A stretch of DNA of 64,000 nucleotides. It comes from Calliopsis andreniformis. Its lineage: Eukaryota; Arthropoda; Insecta; Hymenoptera; Andrenidae. A program made the translations under genes and the position numbers. The notes beneath the pieces were generated by a model. It saw nothing but the letters and a program-made list of their open reading frames with translations, was not told the origin of the DNA and ran no database searches. The stretch spans positions 9,796,001 through 9,860,000 of the forward strand of contig NW_027480423.1 of assembly GCF_051401765.1 (NCBI RefSeq), read 5' to 3'. This document shows positions 36,923-48,654 of the stretch, piece by piece. Within the stretch, counting starts at the first letter, position 1; the number at the start of each line of letters is the position of its first letter.

Positions 36923-38350
36923 AGGCCCTACCTATTTGATCTGGTGGAGCAACGCCCTACAGTGAAGCCTAGTTTGCCCGGAACGTAGAAATGACCATTA
37001 CTTTCACACCGGTAGCAATTATTCGTTTTATACGATGGAAAGACTGTTGTATTAATATTGCATTTTATGCTTCTGGCGTTGACTTCTTAGGTCCTGACTA
37101 CTCGATCTGGTGGAGTAATGCCATAGAGTCAAGTCTAGGATGCCCGAAACGTCGAAATTATCTTTACTTTCGCACTGGTTGCAATTAGTCATGCTATACA
37201 ATGGAAAAACTGTTGTATTTATACTGTATTTTATGCTTCTGGCGTTGACTTCTAAGGCCGTAGCTATTCGATGTGGTGGAGCAGCGCCCTAGAGTGAAGC
37301 CTAGGTTGCCCGGCACGTAGAAATGACCATAACTTTCACAATGGTAGCAATTATTCGTTTTATACAATGGAAAAACTGTTCTATTTATTTTCTAGTTTAT
37401 ACTTCGGGCGTTGACTTCTAAGGCCCTAACTATTCGATCTGGTGGTGCAACGCCCTAGAGTGAGGCCTTGGTTGCCCGGAACGTAGAAATGACCATAATT
37501 TTCACACTGGTTACTATTATTCGTTTTTTGCAATGGAAAAACTGTTCTATTTATTTTGTATTTTATGCTTCGGGCATTGACTTCTAAGGTCCTAACTATT
37601 CGATCTGGTTTAGCAACACCCTAGGGTGTAGCCAAGCTGGATCGGAACGTAGGACATACCATTACCTTCACACTGGTTGCAATTATTCCTGTTATACGAT
37701 GGATAAGCTGTTGCATCTTTATTGTATTTTATGCTTGTGGCGTTGACTTCTAAGGCTCTATCTATTCGATCTGGTGGAGCAACGCCCCAGAGTGAAGCCT
37801 AGGTTGCCCGGAACGTAGAAATGACCATAACTTTCACACTGGTTGCAATTATTCGTTTTATACGATGGAAAAACTGCTGTATTTATATTGCATTTTATGC
37901 TTCGGGCGAAGACTTCTATGGCGCTACCTATTCGATCTGGTGGAGCAACACCCTACAGTGAAGCCTAGGTTGCCCGGAACGTAGATATGACCATAACCTT
38001 CACACAGGTTGCAATTATTCGTTTTCTACGATGCAAAAGCTGTTGTATTTAAATTGTATTTTATGCTTCCGGTGTTGACTTCTTAGACCCTAACTCTTCG
38101 ATCTGGTGGAGCAACGCCTCAGAGTTAAGTCTAGGATGCCCGAAACGTCGAAATGATCGTTACATCGCACTGGTTGCAATTAGTCATGCTATACAATGGA
38201 AAAATTGTTGTATTTATACTGTATTTTATGCTTCTGGCGTTGACTCATAAGGCCGCAGCTATTCGATTTGGTGGAGCTACGCCCTAGAGTGAAGGCTAGG
38301 TTTCCCGGAACGTAGAAGTGCCCATTACTTTCACACTGGTTGCAATTAAT
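36923..38350. repeat. 10-monomer duplication, copy 2
   Basis: Partner of 35264-36691. After about 38350 this copy continues with attaatccttttatagg while copy 1 continues with attattagttttatacg, marking the exchange point. Confidence 0.87.
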
Positions 38351-39839
38351 CCTTTTATAGGATGGAAAAACTGTTGTATTTATATTACATTTTATGCTTC
38401 TGGCGCTGACTTCTAAGGCCGTAGCTATTCGATGTGGTGGAGCAACGCCCTAGAGTGAAGCCTAGGTTGCCCGGAACGTAGAAATGCCCATTACTTTCAC
38501 ACTGGTTGCAATTATTAGTTTTATACGGTGGAAAAGCTGTTCTATTTATTTTGTATTTTATGCATCGGGCGTTGACTTCTAAGGCCCTAACTATTCAATC
38601 TGTTGGAGCAACGCCCTAGGGTGAAGCCTAGGTTTCCCGGAACGTAGAAATGACCATCACTTTCAAACTGGTTGCAATTATTGCTGTTATATGATGGAAA
38701 AGCTGTTGTATTTTTATTGCATTTTATGCTTCTGGCATTGACTTATAAGGCCCTAACTATTCAATCTGTTCTAGCAACGCCCTAGGGTGAAGCCTGGGTT
38801 TCCCGGAACGTAGAAATGACCATAACTTTCACGCCGGTAGCAATTATTCGTTTTATACGATGGAAAAACTGTCCTATTTATTTTGTATTTTATGCTTCGG
38901 GCGTTGACTTCTAAGGCCCTAACTATTCAATCTGTTGGAGCAACGCCCTAGGGTGAAGCCTAGGTTTCCCGGAACGTAGAAATGTCCAGAACTTTCACAC
39001 TGGTTGCTATTATTCGTTTTATACGATGGAAAAACTGTTGCATCTTTGTTGTATTTTATGCTTCGAGCGTTGACTTCTAAGGCCCTAACTATTCCATCTG
39101 GTGGAACAACGACCTAGGGTGAAGCCTAGGTTGCCCGGAGCGTAGAAATGACCATAACTTTCACATCGGTAGCAATTATTCGTTTTATACGATGGAAAAA
39201 CTGTTGTATTGATATTGTATTTTATGCTTCTGGCGTTGCCTTCTGAGGCACTAACTATTAGATCTGGTGGAGCAACGCCCTAGAGTGATGCCGAGGTTGC
39301 CCGGAACGTAGAAATAACCATCACTTTCAAACTCGTTGCAATTATTCCGGTTATATGATGGAAAGACTGTTGTATTTTTATTGCATTTTATGCTTCGGGC
39401 ATTGACTTCTAAGGCACTAACTATGAAATCTCTTGTAGCAACGCCCTAGGGTGTAGCCTAGGTTGCCCGGAAAGTAGAAATGACCACAACTTTCATACAG
39501 GTTGCTATTATTCGTCTTATACGATGGAAAAGCTGTTCTATTTATTTTGTATTTTATGCTTCGGGCGTTGACTTCTAAGGCCCTAACTATTCGGTCTGGT
39601 TGAGGAACGCCCTAGAGTGAGGCCTAGGTTTGCCGGAACGTAGAAATGACCAGAAGTTTCACACTTGTTGCTATTATTCGTTTTATACGACGGAAAAACT
39701 GTTATATTTATATTGTACTTTATGCTTCTGGCGTTGACTTCTTAGGCCCTAACTTTTCGATCTGGTGGAACAACGCCCTAGAGTGAAGCCTAGATCGCCC
39801 GGAACGTAGAAATGACCATCACTTTCACACTGGTAGCAA
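38351..39839. repeat. Mosaic satellite leading into the 14-mer HOR
   Basis: Nine monomers related to 32.1-34.1 kb (see that block) and then to unplaced types (gttgaggaacgcc near 39600; tagatcgcccgg near 39790). There is no sharp sequence boundary; the 14-mer HOR begins by a change of monomer order only. Confidence 0.62.
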
Positions 39840-40789
39840 TTATTCGTTTAATACAATGGAAAACCTGTTCTATTTATTTTGTATTTTATGCTTCGGGCGT
39901 TGACTTCTAAGGCCCTAACTATTCGATCTGGTGGAGCACCGCCCTAGAGTGAAGCCTAGGTTGCCCGGAACGTAGAAATGAACATAACTTTCACACTGGT
40001 AGCAATTATTCGTTTTATACAATGGAAAAGCTGTTCTATTTATTTTGTATTTTATGCTTCGGGCGTTGACTTCTTTGGCCATACCTATTCGATCTGGTGG
40101 AGCAACACCCCACAGTCAAGCCTAGGTTGCCCGGAACGTAGAAATGACCATAACATTCACACCCGTTGCAATTATTCATGCTATACGATGGAAAAACTGT
40201 TGCATTTTTATTGTATTTTATGCTTCTAGCGTTGACTTCTAAGGCCGTAGCTATTAGATGTGGTGGAGTAACGCCCTAGAGTGACGCCTAGGTTGCCTGG
40301 AACGTAGAAATGACCATTACTTTCACAATGTTTCCAATCATTCATTTTATACGATGGAAAAACTGCTGTACTTATATTGTATTTTATTCTTATGGCGTTG
40401 AATTCTAAGTCCCTAGCTATGCGTTCTGGTGGAGCAACGCCATAGAGTGAAACCAAGGTTGCCCGGAACGTAGAAATTACCATACCTTTCAAACTGGTAG
40501 CAATTATTCGTTTTTTACGATGGAACAACTGTTCTATTTATTATGTAGTTCATGCTTCGGGCGTTGACTTCTAAGGCCCTAACCTTTCAATCTGTTGGAA
40601 CAACGCCCTAGGGTGAAGCCTAGGTTGGCCGTAAAGTAGAAATGCCCATAACTTTCATACAGGTTGCAATTATTCGTTTTATACGATGGAAAAACTGTTG
40701 TATTTATATTGTATTTTATGCTTGTGGCGCTAACTTCTAGGGCACTAACTATTCGATCTGGTGTAGCAGCGCCCTAGGGTGAAGCCTAG
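39840..40789. repeat. Partial leading unit of the 14-mer HOR
   Basis: Monomers here match 42591 onward at offset 2751 (gaacataactttc, ctttggccatacc, atgtttccaa, ttcttatggcgtt, gatggaacaactg), with more substitutions than the later units have among themselves. At about 40726 the sequence leaves the HOR order and enters the gtggcgctaacttctaggg monomer that precedes the truncated monomer. Confidence 0.75.
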
Positions 40790-40885
40790 GTTGCCCGGAA
40801 CGTAGAAATGACCATAACATTCACACCGGTTGCAAATAGTCTAACTATTCGGTCTGGTTGAGCAACGCCCTAGAGTGAAGCCTAG
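40790..40885. repeat. Truncated 96-bp monomer, copy 1
   Basis: The unit starts normally (gttgcccggaacgtag), reaches ccggttgcaaatagtc and then joins taactattcgg directly. Exactly 70 bp, unit positions 53-122, are missing, including most of the CENP-B-like site and the whole AT-rich core. The monomer starts at 40790 and the next starts at 40886. Confidence 0.9.
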
Positions 40886-40923
40886 GTTGCCCGGCACGTA
40901 GAAATGACCATAACTTTCACAAT

Positions 40924-43246
40924 GGTAGCAATTATTCGTTTTATACGATGGAACAACTGTTCTATTTATTTTGTATTTCATGCTTCGGGCGTTGACTTCT
41001 AAGGCCCTAACCCTTCAATCTGTTGGAACAACGCCCTAGGGTGAAGCCTAGGTTGCCCGTAAAGTAGAAATGCCCATAACTTTCATACAGGTTGCAATTA
41101 TTCGTTTTATACGATGGAAAAACTGTTGTATTTATATTGTATTTTATGCTTCTGGCGCCGACTTCTAGGGCACTAACTATTCGTTCTGGTGGAGCAGCGC
41201 CCTAGGGTGAAGCCTCGGTTGCCCGGAACGTAGAAATGACCATTACTTTTACACTGGTTTCAATTATTCGTTTTATACGATGGAAAAACTGTTGCATCTT
41301 TATTGTATTTTATGCCTCTGGCGTTGACTTCTAAGGCCCTAACTATTCGATCTGGTGGAGCAACGCCCTAGAGTGAAGCCTAGGTTGCCCGGCACGTAGA
41401 AATGACCATAACTTTCACAATGGTAGCAATTATTCGTTTTATACAATGGAAAAACTGTTCTATTTATTTTGTAGTTTATGCTTCGGGCGTTGACTTCTAA
41501 GGCCCTAACTATTCGATCTGGTTTAGCAACACCCTAGGGTGTAGCCAAGCTTGCTCGGAACGTAGGACATACCATTACCCTCACACTGGTTTCAATTAGT
41601 CGTTTTATACGATGGAAAAACTTTTGCATCTTTATTGTATTTTATGCTTGTGACGTTGACTTCTAAGGCTCTATCTATTCGATCTGGTGGAGCAACCCCT
41701 AGAGTGAAGCCTAGGTTGCTCGGAAAGTAGAAATGACCATAGGTTTCATACTGGTTGCAATTATTCGTTCTATACGATGGAAGAACTGTTGTATTTACAT
41801 TGTATTTTATGCTTCTGGCGTTGACTTCTAAGGCCCTAGCTGTTCGATCTAGTGGAGCAACGCCCTGGAGTGAAACCTAGGTTGCCCGGAACGGAGAATT
41901 GGCCATCACTTTCAAACTGGTTGCAATCATTCCTGTTATATGATGGAAACACTGTTGTATTTTCTTTGCATTTTATGGTTCGGGCGTTGACTTCTAAGGC
42001 CCTAACTATTCAATCCGTTGGAGCAACGCCCTAGGGTGAAGCCTAGGTTGCTCTGAAAGTAGAAATGACCATAAGTTTCATACAGGTTGCAATTATTTGT
42101 TTCATACGATGGAAAAACTGTTGTATTTATATTGTATTTTATGCTTCTGGAGTTGAATTCTAGGGCACTAACTACTCGATCTGGTGGAGCAACGCCCTAG
42201 AGTGAAGCCTAGGTTGCCCGGAAGGTAGAATTGGCCATCACTTTCAAACTGGTCGCAATTATTCCTGTTATATGATTGAAACACTGTTGTATTTTTTTTG
42301 CATTTTATGGTTCGGGCGTAGACTTATAAGGCCCTAACTATTCAATCTGTTGGAGCAACGCCCTAGGGTGAAGCCTAGGTTGCTCGGAAAGTAGAAATGA
42401 CCATATGTTTCATACTGGTTGCAATTATTCGTTTTATACGATGGAAAAGCTGTTGTATTTATATTGTATTTTATGCTTCTGGCGTTGACTTCTATGGCCC
42501 TACCTATTCGATTTGGTGGAGCAACACCCTACAGTGAAGCCTAGGTTGTCAGAAACGTAGAAATGAACATAACTTTCACACTGGTAGCAATTATTCGTAT
42601 TATACAATGGAAAAACTGTTCTATTTATTTTGTATTTTATGCTTCGGGCGTTGACTTCTAAGGCCCTAACTATTCGATCTGGTGGAGCAACGCCCTAGAG
42701 TGAAGCCTAGGTTGCCCGGAACGTAGAAATGAACATAACTTTCACACTGGTAGCAATTATTCGTTTTATACAATGGAAAAGCTGTTCTATTTATTTTGTG
42801 TTTTATGCTTCGGGCGTTGACTTCTTTGGCCATACCTATTCGATCAGGTGGAGCAACACCCTATAGTCAAGCCTAGGTTGCCCGGAACGTAGAAATGACC
42901 ATAACATTCACACCCGTTGCAATTATTCATGCTATACGATGGAAAAACTGTTGCATTTTTATTGTATTTTATGCTTCTAGCGTTGACTTCTAAGGCCGTA
43001 GCTATTAGATGTGGTGGAGTAACGCCCTAGAGTGACGCCTAGGTTGCCTGGAACGTAGAAACGACCATTACTTTCACAATGTTTCCAATTATTCATTTTA
43101 TACGATGGAAAAACTGTTGTACTTATATTGTATTTTATTCTTATGGCGTTGAATTCTAAGTCCCTAGCTATGCGATCTGGTGGAGCAACGCCATAGAGTG
43201 AAACCAAGGTTGCCCGGAACGTAGAAATTACCATAGCTTTCAAACT
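40924..43246. repeat. 14-mer HOR unit U1 (2323 bp)
   Basis: Unit boundaries are set at the ggtagcaattattcg that begins the gatggaacaactg monomer. Length is 14 x 166 minus one base, the loss lying at caacccctagag near 41695. It carries the HindIII site at 41547 and the cttttgcatc variant. It is the same subtype as U4, which has the same one-base loss and the same gtatttacattg variant. Confidence 0.9.
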
Positions 43247-45570
43247 GGTAGCAATTATTCGTTTTATACGATGGAACAACTGTTCTATTTATTTTGTATT
43301 TCATGCTTCGGGCGTTGACTTCTAAGGCCCTAACCCTTCAATCTGTTGGAACAACGCCCTAGGGTGAAGCCTAGGTTGCCCGTAAAGTAGAAATGCCCAT
43401 AACTTTCATACAGGTTGCAATTATTCGTTTTATACGATGGAAAAACTGTTGTATTTATATTGTATTTTATGCTTCTGGCGCCGACTTCTAGGGCACTAAC
43501 TATTCGTTCTGGTGGAGCAGCGCCCTAGGGTGAAGCCTCGGTTGCCCGGAACGTAGAAATGACCATTACTTTTACACTGGTTTCAATTATTCGTTTTATA
43601 CGATGGAAAAACTGTTGCATCTTTATTGTATTTTATGCCTCTGGCGTTGACTTCTAAGGCCCTAACTATTCGATCTGGTGGAGCAACGCCCTAGAGTGAA
43701 GCCTAGGTTGCCCGGCACGTAGAAATGACCACAACTTCCACAATGGTAGCAATTATTCGTTTTATACAATGGAAAAACTGTTCTATTTATTTTGTAGTTT
43801 ATGCTTCGGGCGTTGACTTCTAAGGCCCTAACTATTCGATCTGGTTTAGCAACACCCTAGGGTGTAGCCAAGCTTGCTCGGAACGTAGGACATACCATTA
43901 CCCTCACACTGGTTTCAATTAGTCGTTTTATACGATGGAAAAACTGTTGCATCTTTATTGTATTTTATGCTTGTGACGTTGACTTCTAAGGCTCTATCTA
44001 TTCGATCTGGTGGAGCAACGCCCTAGAGTGAAGCCTAGGTTGCTCGGAAAGTAGAAATGACCATAGGTTTCATACTGGTTGCAATTATTCGTTCTATACG
44101 ATGGAAGAACTGTTGTATTTATATTGTATTTTATGCTTCTGGCGTTGACTTCTAAGGCCCTAGCTGTTCGATCTAGTGGAGCAACGCCCTGGAGTGAAAC
44201 CTAGGTTGCCCGGAACGGAGAATTGGCCATCACTTTCAAACTGGTTGCAATCATTCCTGTTATATGATGGAAACACTGTTGTATTTTCTTTGCATTTTAT
44301 GGTTCGGGCGTTGACTTCTAAGGCCCTAACTATTCAATCCGTTGGAGCAACGCCCTAGGGTGAAGCCTAGGTTGCTCTGAAAGTAGAAATGACCATAAGT
44401 TTCATACAGGTTGCAATTATTTGTTTCATACGATGGAAAAGCTGTTGTATTTATATTGTATTTTATGCTTCTGGAGTTGAATTCTAGGGCACTAACTACT
44501 CGATCTGGTGGAGCAACGCCCTAGAGTGAAGCCTAGGTTGCCCGGAAGGTAGAATTGGCCATCACTTTCAAACTGGTCGCAATTATTCCTGTTATATGAT
44601 TGAAACACTGTTGTATTTTTTTTGCATTTTATGGTTCGGGCGTAGACTTATAAGGCCCTAACTATTCAATCTGTTGGAGCAACGCCCTAGGGTGAAGCCT
44701 AGGTTGCTCGGAAAGTAGAAATGACCATATGTTTCATACTGGTTGCAATTATTCGTTTTATACGATGGAAAAGCTGTTGTATTTATATTGTATTTTATGC
44801 TTCTGGCGTTGACTTCTATGGCCCTACCTATTCGATTTGGTGGAGCAACACCCTACAGTGAAGCCTAGGTTGTCAGAAACGTAGAAATGAACATAACTTT
44901 CACACTGGTAGCAATTATTCGTATTATACAATGGAAAAACTGTTCTATTTATTTTGTATTTTATGCTTCGGGCGTTGACTTCTAAGGCCCTAACTATTCG
45001 ATCTGGTGGAGCAACGCCCTAGAGTGAAGCCTAGGTTGCCCGGAACGTAGAAATGAACATAACTTTCACACTGGTAGCAATTATTCGTTTTATACAATGG
45101 AAAAGCTGTTCTATTTATTTTGTGTTTTATGCTTCGGGCGTTGACTTCTTTGGCCATACCTATTCGATCAGGTGGAGCAACACCCTATAGTCAAGCCTAG
45201 GTTGCCCGGAACGTAGAAATGACCATAACATTCACACCCGTTGCAATTATTCATGCTATACGATGGAAAAACTGTTGCATTTTTATTGTATTTTATGCTT
45301 CTAGCGTTGACTTCTAAGGCCGTAGCTATTAGATGTGGTGGAGTAACGCCCTAGAGTGACGCCTAGGTTGCCTGGAACGTAGAAACGACCATTACTTTCA
45401 CAATGTTTCCAATTATTCATTTTATACGATGGAAAAACTGTTGTACTCATATTGTATTTTATTCTTATGGCGTTGAATTCTAAGTCCCTAGCTATGCGAT
45501 CTGGTGGAGCAACGCCATAGAGTGAAACCAAGGTTGCCCGGAACGTAGAAATTACCATAGCTTTCAAACT
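43247..45570. repeat. 14-mer HOR unit U2 (2324 bp)
   Basis: Full 14 monomers. HindIII site at 43870. Subtype markers are ctgttgcatc near 43943, gaaaagctg near 44435 and tgtactcatattg near 45442. It is the same subtype as U5; both carry accacaacttccac (near 43727 and 51458). Confidence 0.92.
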
Positions 45571-48500
45571 GGTAGCAATTATTCGTTTTATACGATGGAA
45601 CAACTGTTCTATTTATTTTGTATTTCATGCTTCGGGCGTTGACTTCTAAGGCCCTAACCCTTCAATCTGTTGGAACAACGCCCTAGGGTGAAGCCTAGGT
45701 TGCCCGTAAAGTAGAAATGCCCATAACTTTCATACAGGTTGCAATTATTCGTTTTATACGATGGAAAAACTGTTGTATTTATATTGCATTTTATGCTTCT
45801 GGCGCCGACTTCTAGGGCACTAACTATTCGTTCTGGTGGAGCAGCGCCCTAGGGTGAAGCCTCGGTTGCCCGGAACGTAGAAATGACCATTACTTTTACA
45901 CTGGTTTCAATTATTCGTTTTATACGATGGAAAAACTGTTGCATCTTTATTGTATTTTATGCCTCTGGCGTTGACTTCTAAGGCCCTAACTATTCGATCT
46001 GGTGGAGCAACGCCCTAGAGTGAAGCCTAGGTTGCCCGGCACGTAGAAATGACCATAACTTTCACAATGGTAGCAATTATTCGTTTTATACAATGGAAAA
46101 ACTGTTGTATTTATATTGTATTTTATGCTTGTGGCGCTAACTTCTAGGGCACTAACTATTCGATCTGGTGTAGCAGCGCCCTAGGGTGAAGCCTAGGTTG
46201 CCCGGAACGTAGAAATGACCATAACATTCACACCGGTTGCAAATAGTCTAACTATTCGGTCTGGTTGAGCAACGCCCTAGAGTGAAGCCTAGGTTGCCCG
46301 GCACGTAGAAATGACCATAACTTTCACAATGGTAGCAATTATTCGTTTTATACGATGGAACAACTGTTCTATTTATTTTGTATTTCATGCTTCGGGCGTT
46401 GACTTCTAAGGCCCTAACCCTTCAATCTGTTGGAACAACGCCCTAGGGTGAAGCCTAGGTTGCCCGTAAAGTAGAAATGCCCATAACTTTCATACAGGTT
46501 GCAATTATTCGTTTTATACGATGGAAAAACTGTTGTATTTATATTGTATTTTATGCTTCTGGCGCCGACTTCTAGGGCACTAACTATTCGTTCTGGTGGA
46601 GCAGCGCCCTAGGGTGAAGCCTCGGTTGCCCGGAACGTAGAAATGACCATTACTTTTACACTGGTTTCAATTATTCGTTTTATACGATGGAAAAACTGTT
46701 GCATCTTTATTGTATTTTATGCCTCTGGCGTTGACTTCTAAGGCCCTAACTATTCGATCTGGTGGAGCAACGCCCTAGAGTGAAGCCTAGGTTGCCCGGC
46801 ACGTAGAAATGACCATAACTTTCACAATGGTAGCAATTATTCGTTTTATACAATGGAAAAACTGTTCTATTTATTTTGTAGTTTATGCTTCGGGCGTTGA
46901 CTTCTAAGGCCCTAACTATTCGATCTGGTTTAGCAACACCCTAGGGTGTAGCCAAGCTTGCTCGGAACGTAGGACATACCATTACCCTCACACTGGTTTC
47001 AATTAGTCGTTTTATACGATGGAAAAACTTTTGCATCTTTATTGTATTTTATGCTTGTGACGTTGACTTCTAAGGCTCTATCTATTCGATCTGGTGGAGC
47101 AACGCCCTAGAGTGAAGCCTAGGTTGCTCGGAAAGTAGAAATGACCATAGGTTTCATACTGGTTGCAATTATTCGTTCTATACGATGGAAGAACTGTTGT
47201 ATTTATATTGTATTTTATGCTTCTGGCGTTGACTTCTAAGGCCCTAGCTGTTCGATCTAGTGGAGCAACGCCCTGGAGTGAAACCTAGGTTGCCCGGAAC
47301 GGAGAATTGGCCATCACTTTCAAACTGGTTGCAATCATTCCTGTTATATGATGGAAACACTGTTGTATTTTCTTTGCATTTTATGGTTCGGGCGTTGACT
47401 TCTAAGGCCCTAACTATTCAATCCGTTGGAGCAACGCCCTAGGGTGAAGCCTAGGTTGCTCTGAAAGTAGAAATGACCATAAGTTTCATACAGGTTGCAA
47501 TTATTTGTTTCATACGATGGAAAAACTGTTGTATTTATATTGTATTTTATGCTTCTGGAGTTGAATTCTAGGGCACTAACTACTCGATCTGGTGGAGCAA
47601 CGCCCTAGAGTGAAGCCTAGGTTGCCCGGAAGGTAGAATTGGCCATCACTTTCAAACTGGTCGCAATTATTCCTGTTATATGATTGAAACACTGTTGTAT
47701 TTTTTTTGCATTTTATGGTTCGGGCGTAGACTTATAAGGCCCTAACTATTCAATCTGTTGGAGCAACGCCCTAGGGTGAAGCCTAGGTTGCTCGGAAAGT
47801 AGAAATGACCATATGTTTCATACTGGTTGCAATTATTCGTTTTATACGATGGAAAAGCTGTTGTATTTATATTGTATTTTATGCTTCTGGCGTTGACTTC
47901 TATGGCCCTACCTATTCGATTTGGTGGAGCAACACCCTACAGTGAAGCCTAGGTTGTCAGAAACGTAGAAATGAACATAACTTTCACACTGGTAGCAATT
48001 ATTCGTATTATACAATGGAAAAACTGTTCTATTTATTTTGTATTTTATGCTTCGGGCGTTGACTTCTAAGGCCCTAACTATTCGATCTGGTGGAGCAACG
48101 CCCTAGAGTGAAGCCTAGGTTGCCCGGAACGTAGAAATGAACATAACTTTCACACTGGTAGCAATTATTCGTTTTATACAATGGAAAAGCTGTTCTATTT
48201 ATTTTGTGTTTTATGCTTCGGGCGTTGACTTCTTTGGCCATACCTATTCGATCAGGTGGAGCAACACCCTATAGTCAAGCCTAGGTTGCCCGGAACGTAG
48301 AAATGACCATAACATTCACACCCGTTGCAATTATTCATGCTATACGATGGAAAAACTGTTGCATTTTTATTGTATTTTATGCTTCTAGCGTTGACTTCTA
48401 AGGCCGTAGCTATTAGATGTGGTGGAGTAACGCCCTAGAGTGACGCCTAGGTTGCCTGGAACGTAGAAACGACCATTACTTTCACAATGTTTCCAATTAT

Positions 48501-48654
48501 TCATTTTATACGATGGAAAAACTGTTGTACTTATATTGTATTTTATTCTTATGGCGTTGAATTCTAAGTCCCTAGCTATGCGATCTGGTGGAGCAACGCC
48601 ATAGAGTGAAACCAAGGTTGCCCGGAACGTAGAAATTACCATAGCTTTCAAACT
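45571..48654. repeat. Expanded HOR unit U3 (3084 bp)
   Basis: The 14-monomer series is interrupted near 46100. After the first monomers it switches to the gtggcgctaacttctaggg monomer and the truncated monomer, then restarts at gatggaacaactg near 46341. The excess over 2324 is 760 bp, exactly four full monomers plus the 96-bp monomer. HindIII site at 46954. Confidence 0.9.
46197..46292. repeat. Truncated 96-bp monomer, copy 2
   Basis: Same 70-bp deletion and same junction as 40790-40885, 5407 bp further on, inside HOR unit U3. The identical breakpoint means one deletion event followed by duplication. Confidence 0.9.

Noticed and set aside
40226..40528. 100-codon minus-strand open frame, recurring in every 14-mer HOR unit (42977, 45301, 48385, 50708, 53032, 55618, 57942)
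   Set aside because: It recurs because the HOR recurs. It spans almost two monomers, and since 166 is not a multiple of three the two monomers are read in different frames. There is no known domain, no start context and no sign of codon-level selection.
41852..42034. 60-codon plus-strand open frame repeated at 44176, 47260, 49583, 51907, 54493, 56817 and 61463
   Set aside because: Satellite sequence copied with the HOR. It overlaps no recognisable motif and is absent as an open frame from most other monomers.
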